A stretch of 64,000 nucleotides of DNA from Triatoma infestans (lineage: Eukaryota > Arthropoda > Insecta > Hemiptera > Reduviidae), in contig JAAEAF010000205.1 of NCBI GenBank assembly GCA_011037195.1, positions 1 through 64,000 on the forward strand. The letters run 5' to 3'. The notes under the pieces were generated by a model. The model worked only from the letters and a program-made list of their open reading frames with translations. It had not been told where the DNA came from and did not search any database. A program made the translations under genes and the position numbers. The number at the start of each line of letters is the position of its first letter. Position 1 is the first letter of the stretch. Positions 53,651-64,000 of this stretch are shown in pieces.

Positions 53651-54002
53651 TGTAGTGGTCTTAGTGAACCACTGAACCCCCACCACTCATCCACTCTAGC
53701 GGAAGAAACAGCCCCTCTCGCACAGAGAGGAGAGGCTCGGCGAGTGTATATATATACGAGAGAGACAGTCAGAGAATCATTCAGTCTTACACGTCAGACA
53801 TCATTCTGTTAATTCACACTCCGTACATATCGTTTAGCCACGTCAGTCTGTCAGTTCAGTTAGGTTCTAAACTCTAAAGTGTAAAGTCTTTGGTATACAG
53901 TCATATACATATATATATCAATTATATATCTTAAACCAAATCTTAAGGTGTTTGTTTATCTTTCATCATCAACAACCAACATCTCCTCACAACACCCTTA
54001 CA
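53651..54002 (+). mobile_element. Solo LTR, 352 bp, with perfect ATAG target duplication
   Basis: The segment starts TGTAGTGGTC and ends CACCCTTACA (TG...CA) and is flanked by ATAG at 53647-53650 and 54003-54006. A TATA box GTATATATATACG is at about 53747-53759, followed by TCATTCAGTC, a plausible initiator, at about 53778. The 4-bp duplication fits Ty3/gypsy-type integration. No internal coding region remains. GAGAGGAGAGGCTC and a paired CTCTCG.CAGAGAG lie upstream of the TATA box. Confidence 0.85.
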
Positions 54003-54006
54003 ATAG

Positions 54007-54549
54007 CATGACGTAGAAATTTAACAGATAATATTATCGGGTCATCCATGAGGTTGGTTCTCGGTTAAATGGACATTTTAGATTTTCACGATACTCCCAT
54101 TTAAAACACTACCTAAGTGATCATTTGTATAGTCCCCTTTAATGACTGTATTGTATAATGATGATATTGTATGACAATATCAATTATTGAAACTTATAAG
54201 GACAATAAATTTTTTAATTCAAATAACTAAGGTTTCTTAAAAACGTGCTAAATTAAAGCGTCAGTTTTAAATCAATACTTTGTGTAATTGGTTGAAAGTC
54301 ATTGGAGCCCAAAGAAAATAGAAAACCTATTTCTGGTTAACAAACCGCGACAGTGGTTCATATTGCAATAAACTATTCAGGATAGTGTCGCCTTGAAAAT
54401 GTCAAAATAACATTGGCCTGGTTAAATAAATAATTACAAACTTATAAAAGTTGATAAGAAATATGAATATGATATGGAAATGATGTACAAAATACGAAGT
54501 GAGGGAAAAATATTATATACACGCACTGGAAAATATTTGAAGATCGCTT
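54007..54549. other. AT-rich DNA, nothing recognised
   Basis: Apart from the short duplication of 52685-52720 DNA at 54165-54215 (also ATCATTTGTATAGTCCC shared with 53229), no feature was recognised. Confidence 0.45.
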
Positions 54550-54561
54550 ACCTGTGAAACT

Positions 54562-54911
54562 AAGGAGACATCTCTATATAATGGGACTCGTGCCTGACTC
54601 CCGCCCTGACAGTTTGTGAGACTGAGGAGGAAACACCCATGCATCTGATGACGAATTGTTTGGGTTGTGAGGAGATTAGGTTTAGGACCTTCGGCCGGAG
54701 TAGGATATCGGTAGAGGATCTTAAGCTGTGTCCTTTTAAGGTTTTGGTCCGATTTGTTCGGTCTGTGGTGAAACTTAGATGGTTAAAACCTGGGCCTGGA
54801 TTTTCATTCTAGTCCCAGTGGTTGTTATTCTTTAGGGGTAGCTATATGGGCCCTGGGAGGCTTTGGATAGCGTAGGGTTTGCCCTCCCCTTCTGCGAATA
54901 ATAATAATAAT
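54562..54911 (+). mobile_element. I-clade-like non-LTR retrotransposon, copy B
   Basis: Only about 350 bp of the 3' end remains. It is nearly identical to copy A (from AAGGAGACATCTCTATATAATG to the AAT tail at 54895-54911), with a small scramble after GTGCCTGA. It retains the end of the zinc cluster and the 3' UTR. ACCTGTGAAACT (54550-54561) and ACCTGAGAAACT (54912-54923) form a 12-bp target duplication with one mismatch. Confidence 0.9.
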
Positions 54912-54923
54912 ACCTGAGAAACT

Positions 54924-56528
54924 GAAGATTCGTAGACTTGGGGGGGTGGGAAGCTCTATGTTTCGGCAGCTCGTAAATGATGAAGAAAAATATAGAAATC
55001 AACATATTCATTGGTAAAGAGGGAGCATTTAAAGAAGCCAAGCAAATGTGCGGTAATTGGTGATGTAATGGGATCCGCTTCATTAAAGATTCATAGAATC
55101 CGAAGAGCGGTGAAACACAAAAATGAATCAAAACAGTTAGTTATTCACCACCTAGGCCAGAAAGGACAGTTCAATTCATACAAATACTGGTCAGCAGTAC
55201 AATTCAGGACAGTCAACCAGTCAGCAACCTTCTATTATCTTCTCACACTCAGCCAGTCTGTCTCTTTATATTTTTCTCTCTACCTAACTTCTATTACACT
55301 TGTAACAGAAGGTTGCTGCTTCTCTAAAATCCATTCAATCTAATTTCTCTCTCCTTCTCACATCCATTATGGTAACATTGGCGAATTGGAACTAACTATA
55401 GTATAGCCGTTTAGATAGCTTCTAGAGAACTTCCTGATCTTTGAGAGAGCCTCTTTATAGATACTCAGGTGAAAACTCTTAGTAATGGTTGATTAATTCC
55501 GGGAAGCAGTTTGTAAAAACTCTTAAGAGAGTTGCCTGTAGATTCTTGAAGATGTTTGAAGTCTCTTGAATGCTTGTTCTTGACACTTTAAGAATCGTTT
55601 TAGATTTTGAATATTGATTTAGGCTCCGATTTTGAGAAGCTCTTGGTAGGAGAATCTTGGTGCTTGAATGTTGTAGCTGTTTTTGCGTAAGATAAGAGGC
55701 CAAAGGTGGAATTTGCTTGAAAATAACATAACGATCTTTAAACTTGGTATGCTAACTTTACTGCAAAGATAAAAACCTATCACTTCCATTTGTTTTTCTT
55801 TACAAAAAGAAAAAATTATTTTGGATAGCTGTACGGAATTAATTAATTGAAGGGCTCCTTTCTCTTTTAATATATACTTAGATTAGATTTTGCGCAGAAT
55901 ATAGAGAAAATATATTTCTTTTAAGATTCTATTAAGTACAAGGTTGCTAATGTTATTAAACATAAAGAACTAGAAATTTTTAACAATTAAGAAAAATATA
56001 TTTTTCATTTCATTAAAGGAACTAATAAAACTATAGAATGTTTATGCCATCATCATATTATAAAATAATTTAAAAGATCAATAAAAATATAATCACCTCA
56101 GTTGCTAGGTAATAAAGGAAAACTAAAGGGTTTAACACACCTGGCATGTGGTACATTAATCAATCAAATTGTGGGAACTTTGATTAGTTTCATGTAATTC
56201 CTATGTGATTGTTTCAAACCAGTTACCAGTCTGTTAAATATATCTAGATTGTGAGTAATATTTTACCCACTAGTAACTGCTTTATTTTTGATAAATTTAA
56301 CTCTGAAATTCTATTTTAATTACCTGTTGATCAATGTTTGTCTCATTTTGGATTCTGATATTTAGAATGGATTATTCAAAACATGGTACAGAACATAAAT
56401 AAAATATATTTATGCTCAACAATTTTGTTTGTGGATGATTTGATCATAGCATTAATTTTGTGCGGCCAAAATTAATCTGTTATAGCATATATGAATTTCT
56501 CTTATCAGTTTTAAAAAAATGCAATTGA
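54924..56528. other. AT-rich DNA, nothing certain
   Basis: AGCAACCTTCT (55225-55235) and AGAAGGTTGCT (55305-55315) form an inverted pair about 80 bp apart in a C/T-rich block that ends CTCACATCCATTAT, resembling the 3' ends of the LTRs at 6655 and 41085. This could be another LTR but no duplication was found. The rest is AT-rich. Confidence 0.35.
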
Positions 56529-56540
56529 CAAATTTTGTTT

Positions 56541-56987
56541 AGATTATTATTATTCGTCTTTGAGGAGGGATCAAACCCTAAGCTATCTAAAGCCACACTG
56601 GGCTTTGCTACACCCCAAAAAAACAACTAGCAGCATCCATAACAAAAATCCAGACCCGCATCTAACCCATTTAAGTTTCACCGCTGTCTGAACATATCTG
56701 ACAATAACCATAAAGGATAATAGCCTTAACCTCTTCCACAGACATCGTGTTTTGATTCCTGAACCTAAGTTCCTCACAACCCAAACAATCTGTCATAAGA
56801 TGGATGGATGTTTCCTCCTCTTTCTCACAGACTCTCCAAGAGGGGTCTTGCATGAGCCCTATTAATTAGAGGTGTCTCCTTAAACCATAATGCCCATTAA
56901 GAGATGCCTGAGTCAGATCCGTGAAAGGCACAGCAGCATCTCACTAATTGCCCTGTCCCATTGTACTAATTGCCCAGACCCATTATA
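56541..56987 (-). mobile_element. I-clade-like non-LTR retrotransposon, copy C
   Basis: On the minus strand this is a 3' fragment: LRRHL-like region, the cluster CEKEEETSIHLMTDC, ELRFRNQNTMSVEEVKAI, then the 3' UTR and an AAT-type tail (plus-strand ATTATTATTATT at 56543-56554). CAAATTTTGTTT (56529-56540) and CAAATTTTATTT (56988-56999) form a 12-bp target duplication with one mismatch. The copy has deletions and stops. Confidence 0.85.
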
Positions 56988-56999
56988 CAAATTTTATTT

Positions 57000-57640
57000 T
57001 GATAGAAATCATTTTAACACATTTAATGATTTTTTTTGTCCTTAAAAATTGAAGGATGATTAAAAACCATGCTCATTGGAGCCAAAGGATAACCGGCGAC
57101 AAATATCGAGTATGAGATTGCTTGATTGTTTGCATTGAAGAAGCTACAAACCAGAACCGATAGTGTAGAGTTATTCTGGTTTATTGGACAGGCATCTATA
57201 GCCTCTAATTGCTGCTACCAGACCAGCAATGTGTTGTTATGTTTTAAAGTCAGTCATTGGTGGACGCTAACAAATTGTGTTTTAAGTTACCCAAATATAT
57301 GAATAAATTAGTTGCCAGCGTACTGTTACGCTATTAAAAGCAAATATGGCCGCCAGGCAACACTTCTGAAGAAAGCTTACCATAAACCTTTATCCAAAGC
57401 AGTATTAAAACAATTTGTTTTTGTTTCCGAAAATAGCATAAAACGTTATTACAAGTGCAATAAAGAAACAAATTTGATCTAATATTATGGAGCCTTTACA
57501 GGAGATAAACCCCGAAAAACATTCAGTCTTCAATTTGCAGGAAATACTATTAAAAAAATCGGAAATATTCCTTTCCCCATACTGTATTCCTTTCCCGATT
57601 AAGCGTACTACTTACATTAACATATTATTGTTGATTCCCT
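57000..57640. other. AT-rich DNA, nothing recognised
   Basis: No gene or repeat recognised. Confidence 0.4.
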
Positions 57641-57644
57641 TGAC

Positions 57645-58412
57645 CTTCTAAGGAAAGTGGGCTGGATTGTACATATGTGCTTAGTACCATGCACTTGGTG
57701 TCAATCAGCGGGCAAGCTTCCCAGCATTTTCCTGGCGGAAATTCATGCGATTTAGAAGATTTTGGACTCCGTCTGGGATTGTGGAATTGTGAATCTATCC
57801 GATGGACATGGCCTTCATCAATGCAGTGAGATCGAAAGCATATCATCAACTCAAAATAGTGGTTGGGAATAATAGCAAACTTCATGACCTGATTAGAAAT
57901 GATAGAGTCACTGACCTTTGGATACCGGGGCATGTTGTCGTGCAAGATAATGCCCCGACCTTCTAGCAAGGATAATTTCTTGCATGGTGCTGGAACTGTT
58001 TTGTGAGATAAACGACCACCCTTTCTAATAGAGCTCAGATATGAGAAGGAGTCAAGAGAGGATTGCTCTGGAGAACGCTGCCAGGATTGAGGCAGGCTAG
58101 ACCAGAAAAGTTCTTGAGGCATGCATCAGTCAGGGCAAAAAAATGATTCGTTTGCCGACAGGTTTCATCAAGGAAAGTTGTAGTCCTGAAGGAATAGATG
58201 AGACTCCAATATACTTCCTGATGGAATGCGACGCTAACATCCAGAGAAGGTCAGAAGTCTGGATACATCTAGGTATTGGGAGCAAGAAATAACCTCCTAG
58301 AACTTTACTAGATCTTGAAATTAGAGGAATACAAGATTGAAACGGATGCTCATCATGGACTGACAATAGGTCTTCTAAGGTCGCATTGCCCTATACAACC
58401 TCCAAAAAAAAA
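57645..58412 (+). pseudogene. RNase H-bearing non-LTR remnant, same family as 47636-48595
   Basis: Plus-strand frames hold WIPGHVVV near 57924 (the RNase H WVPGHxG block), nucleotide blocks shared with 48010-48090 (AGAGAGGATTGCTCTGGAGAA), and ETPIYFLMECDANIQRRSEV near 58210, which matches ITIHFLTDCDAIVQRR of the other copy. The segment ends in an A-run at 58401-58413. It is full of stops. Long open frames on the minus strand (57625-58122 and 58130-58366) lie antisense to this and are not believed to be genes. Confidence 0.6.
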
Positions 58413-58413
58413 A

Positions 58414-59320
58414 GAAGTTTATGTTTCTTTAATGAGGAATATGGTACATGAATCATATGGCTTTCCATAAATAATGTTAAAAACTGCAATCAAGTATTCT
58501 AAGATTATACTGGAAAGTTCACAGATTCCAAATAATACCCAACTGAATTATATCAAGGATTCCAAATATGCGATCAATTCTTTTTTTTTTTTTTTAAGCT
58601 GCAGAAATATGAGATTTCGAAAGCAAGTTTCTTATCTCAACCTGGAGCTTATATGTATTTTTTTTGTTTTTTCATTAAAATGTTTATTGAACGAGTAAAA
58701 GTGGTGAATATTCGCAAAGTTATTCAATTTTGAAATTTAAATAAAAGTTAACACTTTTTTGCTTTACTTTTTGAATTATAATAAACTTTAGGCTAACCGT
58801 GGAGATGCACAGTGTTATATTATAGCAACGGTAAAGTTGGTTTAGATGCAATCGACATTCAACATATTGGAAGCTGTTATATACTCCGGTGGCGACTATC
58901 ATTAAAATTTATTCATTGTAATAAATCTCCATCAATACTCATGTTGGTAATAAATATTATTTAACCCCAAAAGATTAGAAGACAATTATAGTAACTTTCT
59001 CTCAATAAAAAGCTGGTAGAGGCAGAGGCAAGTTTTATTTAAACCTAAACTGTCAGATTATTCAAAACATTCCTGAAATCAGTTTCGCTGGAAAAAGGTT
59101 GAATGCAAAAATGTTCACAAATTGAGATGTGAAACTGGTTCAAAAACTTTAGTTGCATTATGTGACTACTAAACTAGCTTATTGTTCTTTATGAGCTTGC
59201 GTCCATATAGAATGGTTGTGGCTCTAGATACTGGCTGTTGTTATTTTCTTCGGGAGGTAAGTTGACCTTTTGAAGGATACAAGAAATATAAAAATATATT
59301 TAATTTAAAAAAATTAAAAA
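58414..59320. other. AT-rich DNA, nothing recognised
   Basis: No gene or repeat recognised. Confidence 0.4.
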
Positions 59321-59576
59321 TATCAAGAATATGTGACATTCCCTTGCAAAAGGCCATTTCAGGTAGAAGACCGCTATTGTCTTTTAGGATTCATGAACTT
59401 GATGGCGTTGTGTATCCCTTCTTCTCACAGGGGAAGATTTGAAATAACAATTAGAAGACATTCCTTCAATATGCAGTCTGTTTTAGACACCGAACCAGAA
59501 CACATCAGGACTGTGTCAGTTATAAGTTAAAACATCAGAGTTTAGCATTTAATCTAGATAAATAATTGGTTTATAC

Positions 59577-59786
59577 TGGGGCGGGTGTTGGTGTAGTGGT
59601 TATGAGCATGGACTTGTAAGTGGGAGGACCCCAGTTCGAGTCCAGCGTATAACTAAATTTTATATTTGTTTAAAAAATGTTAATAGTAAAGTAGGTGCTT
59701 CCGCCCCCGTCCACGACACCTAATTTGGTAGTTGGACGTTAAGCCCGCCTGAAAAAATGGCATTACTTTACTGTAATTGGGGAGGG
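59577..59786 (+). mobile_element. SINE-B, tRNA-derived, with perfect 9-bp target duplication
   Basis: The head has GGTGTTGGTGTAGTGGTTATG (A box TGGTGTAGTGG) and CCCAGTTCGAGTCCAGC (B box AGTTCGAGTCC) about 50 bp later. The body has CTTCCGCCCCCGTCCACG and TTGGACGTTAAGCCCGCC, and the end is ATGGCATTACTTTACTG. It is flanked by GGTTTATAC at 59568-59576 and 59787-59795. Head and body differ from SINE-A, so this is a separate family. Confidence 0.85.
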
Positions 59787-59799
59787 GGTTTATACATAA

Positions 59800-59985
59800 T
59801 CAATGTGATATTATAAAGCTATTTAAATTCACTTAGAGAATATATTTATTTCAAAAAACAGTGGTGATTTCTTGATTATTTTCTAATACTTCACTCTCTT
59901 AAACATATAAACTTACAAGCCCTTTTTACAAAACCGCTCAAGCCACTACAAACTACAACAACTCAACACACCAATTACATTTCAT
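59800..59985 (-). repeat. Dispersed repeat R, copy 2
   Basis: Reverse complement of the 290-475 repeat: on the minus strand GAGCGGTTTTGTAAAAAGGG, ATGTTTAAGAGAGTGAAG and AAGAAATCACCACTG, then AAATAAATATATTCTC. On the plus strand it starts TGTGATATT and ends CAACACA, consistent with a small LTR-like unit. It lies in the loop of the inverted repeat. Confidence 0.6.
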
Positions 59986-60240
59986 GATGTATAATCAATT
60001 ATTGATCTAGATTAAATGCTAGCTATGTTTTACCTTAAACTGGCACTCCTGTATGTTCTGGTTCGGTGTCTAAAAAACAGACTGTATATTGAAGGTATGT
60101 CTTCTAATTGTTATTTCAAAAATCTTCCACTGTGAGAAGAAGGTGTGTACACAATGCTATCAAGTTCATGAACTGTAAAAAGCAATAGGGGTCTTCTACT
60201 GAATATTCCTTTTGCAAGGAATGGATCACATATTCTTGAT

Positions 60241-61530
60241 ATATTTTATGTTTTTAAATTAATATACTTTTTATATTTCTTGCATCCATCACAACCTCCA
60301 GAAAGTTGAAAGTCTCTGGAAATAAGATGACCAGATTGAAATAACACCCTCGAAAAGCACAAGGTTTTATTCCTCCACAAAGATATTTAATATATTTACT
60401 TATTTCAGATCATTTTCTTCTTTTATTCAAGAAACAAACTTTTAACAAATTTGTTCTAAAATTAGGAGGGGGAAAAAAAAGGGTAACCTTTAAAAATATA
60501 AATTTGATAAATTAATATCCCATGATAAACTATTAATAATATATAACAGTTTATATATTTTGTTTAAATCTGTGATAACCAAACACTTTTGAAAAAATAT
60601 TAGGTTATAAAAATTGTATATTTCACTTCTCACATTGATTTTTATTAAATCAGATAACAGAAAATATTTTTAAGGCTCATTTTTTTGTTTTGTTCACCTC
60701 CCCATATTTATACTGGTTTAGGCGGCTCCCATTATTTACCATCATTTCTTTAAGGTATTCTATCCGTTTTGGGAATCCTATATAAGATAATATATTATGA
60801 TAAATATGTAAACTACGTTAGCTTAACTGTATTATATATACATATATATATATTGTTGTTTTTATGCTATAAAAACCGTTGAGATAAGTACATATATATA
60901 CATATACATCAAATTCACTGTGAACACTTCCCTGACCTAGACTATAGCTCTCTTTAACATCTTTAAACATGCTATTTGTGTAGGTCAAAATACTTGAGAA
61001 ACTTTCTAAAAATTATCCACTGATATGTTCTGTTCCCGTATTTAATATCTAGATAACACCGCTATATCCTCTTCTTCCGCACATATCACGCGAACACTTT
61101 TTATTCGATAATAATCCGTATTTTAACTTGTATTTTTTTCCCTGATATCCTCCATAGTATGTATACTAATTTTATGCAAGATTTTCTGGTAATTTCAGTC
61201 CTATTTAATACATTATCGTTAGCCTTAACTATTTTAGAAAATTCATTATTAATACGCTTTATTAAATATGTTTTTCTTTAATTTTTTTATGACTCGCTTA
61301 TTTTATTCAAACTTGAAGTTATTTTGTATTCCAAATTTATTCTATATTACAATCATAATAAAAAGTCTATCAACTTCAAAGGAAATCAGTTATTTCGTGT
61401 TAGAAATATTCTCTTTGGCCTTTTATAGCAACAAAATTCAAAATAGAGTATGCAACACTGTGAATAAAACGGAATATGGTGGAAGTGCAAATAGATTTAT
61501 AGTTATTACTATTTCTTGTATATTTATGTA
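60241..61530. other. AT-rich DNA, nothing recognised
   Basis: Includes ATAT microsatellites near 60833-60855 and 60888-60905. The 91-codon frame at 61268-61543 is hydrophobic AT-rich sequence without a recognisable domain. Confidence 0.4.
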
Positions 61531-61535
61531 TATAT

Positions 61536-61760
61536 TGTTATGATTGTAGAACCGTGGAGGAATAAATCTCTTCTTCCGCTTGTAATAAAACTGCACTGTA
61601 TGTGCCATCTATTACATAATTTATTTCAACGAGAACGGACATAACATATCTCCCATCTCAAGCAGTCGCACTTCTATCGACTATCAAACTACTAACCTAT
61701 GGGCAATAGATTCTCGGCAAATCTTCTACTATCTGGAAAAAACCCAACGGCCATCCCCCA
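61536..61760 (-). mobile_element. Very short LTR (111 bp) with polypurine tract and internal 3' DNA
   Basis: On the minus strand: internal block GGATGGCCGTTGGGTTTTTT (about 61757-61738), GAGATGGGAGATA as polypurine tract, then TGTTATGTCCG...AATCATAACA, an LTR with 7-bp inverted ends TGTTATG/CATAACA (61646-61536). AAATAAATTATG inside may be the polyadenylation region. Homologous to 49196-49447. No RT or integrase belongs to it here, so it could be a TRIM-like non-autonomous element or the end of a gypsy-type element. Confidence 0.6.
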
Positions 61761-62556
61761 GGCAGGCCTTCTAACCAGGGTATCACATCGGATACTGCAC
61801 CCAATTAAAAAAACAGAAATCGGCCCAAGTGAGATTCGAAACTACATTCCCATATAATTACGTAAAGATTAAGTCCTAACTTAAGTGTTTGTTGGTTTCG
61901 TGAAAATAATCATAATAACGTATAAGGAAATGGCACATATGTTCCAAACTTTCCAAAATAGAAAACTTGATAGATATAAACTGAAGTTTAAAAAACAAAC
62001 AAAAATTTTCGTAGAGACACTAAACAATGCAATTTGCAAATTCTTTTGAAAATTTAAGACGTCCAAACTGATGATGTTAGGGTGAAAGCTGAAAAAAAAT
62101 GCAGTCAGGGGAGAACTGAGAAATTTGAAAATAGAAACATAAAAAAATAAAAGACACAAGAAGAAAGTTAAAGAAATGGAAAAATTAAAACCAATTACTC
62201 ACAAAGCTAAGGAGGATTTTATAAAGAAGAATAGGAAGATGAAGAATGACAAAAGATTGGGAAGTATGCTGTGGAAACGGACCTAAGAAAGAAGAATATA
62301 ATGACATTGTTAAACCACTGAGGATAAGGATTACTAAACTGTTCCTGTGGTAGACCTTGTTGAAGATGGAAGAATTAAAAGGGCTGCTGTAATTTCATTA
62401 AGGACTGAATGAATCTGTTGGGGAATGTGGAGCTGTTTGGCTAAACATAAACAAATTCAGGAGGTAGAAAGAGTAGACCAGGCAGTGCCGGCCTCTGGGG
62501 GGTGGTCACTAAAATAAATAAATAAAAAATCGGGACTACAAACTGAATGAGGGGAC
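61761..62556. other. Mixed DNA, nothing certain
   Basis: 61830-61850 on the minus strand has GTTTCGAATCTCACTTGGG, B-box-like, possibly from a SINE or a primer-binding region. 62160-62530 is A/G-rich with AAATAAATAAAT near 62512; it might be a 3' UTR of an old retroelement, but no protein was recognised. Confidence 0.35.
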
Positions 62557-62562
62557 GACGGT

Positions 62563-63623
62563 GTATTATTATTATTATTATTATATTATTATTTGTCTGT
62601 GGGGAGGGAAACCCTACGCACTGGGCCCATATAGCTACCCCAAGGAAAATAACAACAACCGGATCTAGAACAAAAATCCAGACCCGGATCTAATCCATCT
62701 AAGATTCACCGCATTCGGAATAAATCGGACAATAATTTTAAGCGGAAATAGCCTAAGCTCTTCCACAGACATCCTTTGCCGACCAAAGGTCCTGAACCTA
62801 ATTTCCTCACAACCCAAGCAATCAGTCATAAGATGGATGGGTGTTTCCTCCTCTGTCTCACAGACTCTACAAAATGGATCCGGCATGAGCCCCATTATGT
62901 AGAGATGTCTCCTTAAACCACAATGTCCAGTAAGAGATCCAACCAGATGCCTGAGAGCGCTCCGTGCAAAACACAGCAACGTCTCACTAATGGCCTTATC
63001 CAGACCGCCGATGAGCATTTTGTACTACCGAAAACCAACTGAGCTCATCCATAAGGATGAATGCTGTGAAGCTGCCCATGTCTGGAAGCCTGACAGACAT
63101 GCGCCAGAAGACACGCCAACAGGAGGCTCGGGACCAATGAAAGGAAGAGAGGCGCCTAATTTGGCAAAACTATTCACCTCCTCATTTCCAAAAATTCCTT
63201 TGTGACCTGGCACCCAGACTAGAAACACATCCTTCAGAGAAGAAAGCTCTTCCAGCCTTTTAGAACATTCTAACACCAACCTGGAAGTGAAGACACATGA
63301 ACTCAGCGCCTTCAGCGCAACCTTGCTGTCCGAGCAGATACAAACACCTTTTAAGTTAGTGTTACGTACACCCTCATCCAAAACACAACAAAGAATAGTA
63401 TAAACCTCAGTCTGGAAGACCGTGGTCCATTCACCAAGAAATACTGCCAAATGATCTCCGGTCTCAAAATAGACCGCAGCTCCAGACCTATCATCCATTC
63501 TGGAACCGTCCGAGTAACACCGGAAGTAATTATCAGATATCATGCCAGACGGACCCAATCTTGACCAATCTTCCCTAGTGGGTAACTTGACACACTGTAA
63601 GAATGCTTAGAAAACAAAAGTCT
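62563..63623 (-). mobile_element. I-clade-like non-LTR retrotransposon, copy D, best-preserved coding end
   Basis: On the minus strand the copy runs from about 63623, with homology to copy A beginning around CAGACTTTTG, through RNase H and the zinc region to a stop at 62665, a 3' UTR, and a trinucleotide tail (plus-strand TATTATTATT from 62564). GACGGT at 62557-62562 and 63624-63629 is a possible 6-bp target duplication; it is shorter than in the other copies and could be chance. Confidence 0.8.
62665..63558 (-). pseudogene. RNase H and C-terminal zinc region, one in-frame stop
   Basis: One frame runs 63558 to 62665, broken only by a TAG at 63025-63027. RNase H motifs (residues counted from 63558): D17 in CYSDGSRMDDRSG, E51 in FQTEVYTIL, D77 in CICSDSKVALKAL, H119 in WVPGHKGIFGNEEV, and N129 where the fourth acidic residue (Asp in copy A) is expected. 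After the TAG comes LTGHCGLRRHLYIMGLMPDP and CRVCETEEETPIHLMTDC, a C-x2-C-x8-H-x4-C cluster, and a short C-terminal tail ending SGSGFLF. RNase H would degrade the RNA strand after first-strand synthesis. The endonuclease and RT domains are absent. Confidence 0.85.
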
Positions 63624-63629
63624 GACGGT

Positions 63630-64000
63630 AAGGTAAATAAGATAACAAATTATTTACGAGCCTTATATATTACAATTTTGAATAAAAAGTAAAAAAGTGT
63701 CAATAGTCCAACCAACCACCACCACAAATTACTGTTTTTTTTTTAAGTTTTTCACCATTTTATCTTTTTCATTGTTCCAACTATTTTCTTAAAAATTTCT
63801 ATATTAGTTTTTCGCATTGAACGCTCATAATATAAAGGAATTTTAAAGGGAAATGCTTAGTTGTGTTTATGAATTGATTAATGATTGGTGTTTAGTTGTG
63901 ATAGAATTGATAATATGAGAAAATTGTGTTGAGAAGATTAATGTTGAAAGTATAAACTTTGATGTTATATGACTTGCCAGTTTTCAATCAGACAAAAAAA
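63630..64000. other. AT-rich DNA, possible DR1 trace
   Basis: CATTGTTCCAACTATTTTCTT (63770-63790) resembles the DR1 internal unit (CTCCGACGATTTTCTT), with a T-run just before as in DR1. Too short to call. No gene seen. Confidence 0.35.

Larger units (their letters stand above)
59322..60240. repeat. Large inverted repeat, arms about 243 bp
   Basis: The left arm (59322-59565) and right arm (59995-60240) are inverted copies, sharing ATCAAGAATATGTGA, TTGCAAAAGG, TTCATGAACTTGAT, CTTCTTCTCACAG, ACAATTAGAAGACAT and GACACCGAACCAGAACA. The loop of about 430 bp holds a SINE-B insertion and repeat R. Before the SINE-B inserted, the loop was only about 210 bp. Part of an arm together with repeat R is found in non-inverted form at 290-640. 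No coding domain; a 65-codon frame in the left arm is not conserved in the right arm. Confidence 0.8.

Noticed and set aside
57625..58366. Long minus-strand open frames (165 and 78 codons)
   Set aside because: They lie antisense to a recognisable RNase H/zinc-region non-LTR remnant on the plus strand and have no domain of their own.
59577..59660. tRNA gene
   Set aside because: Good A and B boxes, but the unit continues into a SINE body and is bounded by a 9-bp target duplication.
61268..61543. 91-codon hydrophobic frame as a membrane protein
   Set aside because: Composition (Phe, Ile, Leu, Asn, Lys from A/T-rich codons) is that of random AT-rich DNA, and it runs into the short LTR.

Overview
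This is a 64 kb stretch of AT-rich animal nuclear DNA, almost certainly from an arthropod and most likely an insect. The evidence is the mix of elements: DD34D mariner transposases, R1-clade and I-clade non-LTR retrotransposons, RNase H-bearing non-LTR fragments, a Helitron-type helicase remnant, Ty3/gypsy gag and integrase remnants, tRNA-headed SINEs and foldback/MITE elements. Species cannot be fixed from the sequence alone. I found no host protein-coding gene, no intact tRNA or rRNA gene, no CRISPR array and nothing bacterial. The window reads as intergenic or intronic DNA built from layers of transposons in various states of decay.

The backbone is a previously unlabelled dispersed repeat, called DR1 here, with more than a dozen copies or fragments on both strands (for example 1071-1705, 4480-5489, 5490-6075, 12070-14052, 14636-16200, 24200-24860, 34260-35133, 42305-43095, 50138-50912). 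DR1 is non-coding, about 1 kb, and contains internal tandem units of about 295 bp that each begin with CCGGAAGT. Several other elements are nested in it: a 1308-bp mariner (12234-13541), a 634-bp solo LTR (15201-15834), a 733-bp element with long inverted repeats (20817-21549) and a foldback element (14053-14293).

Layout. 0-10 kb: DR1 copies, SINE-A copies, a solo LTR (6655-7017), a GCTAGC-rich minisatellite and a 5'-truncated R1-like element on the minus strand. 11-14 kb: decayed gag, then the mariner inside DR1. 15-23 kb: solo LTR, two foldback elements with hammerhead-like motifs and perfect 12-bp target duplications, SINEs and a 91-bp tandem array. 25-28 kb: two TIR elements. 29-31.6 kb: RNase H-bearing non-LTR elements. 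34-41 kb: DR1, Helitron-type helicase, endonuclease-RT tail fragments, SINE-A and tandem LTR pieces. 42-50 kb: DR1, a second decayed mariner, SINE fragments, a further non-LTR, gypsy integrase and a very short LTR. 51-58 kb: R1-like element on the plus strand, solo LTR, two I-clade copies and another non-LTR. 59-64 kb: a large inverted repeat with a SINE-B in its loop, a short LTR and an I-clade copy on the minus strand.

None of the coding pieces forms a working pathway. The coherent stories are insertion histories: target-site duplications can be read for four I-clade copies, two foldback elements, three solo LTRs, the mariner, three TIR elements, an R1-like element and several SINEs. The most unusual items are the DR1 family and the foldback elements with hammerhead-like cores. 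I saw no convincing new multi-gene system.
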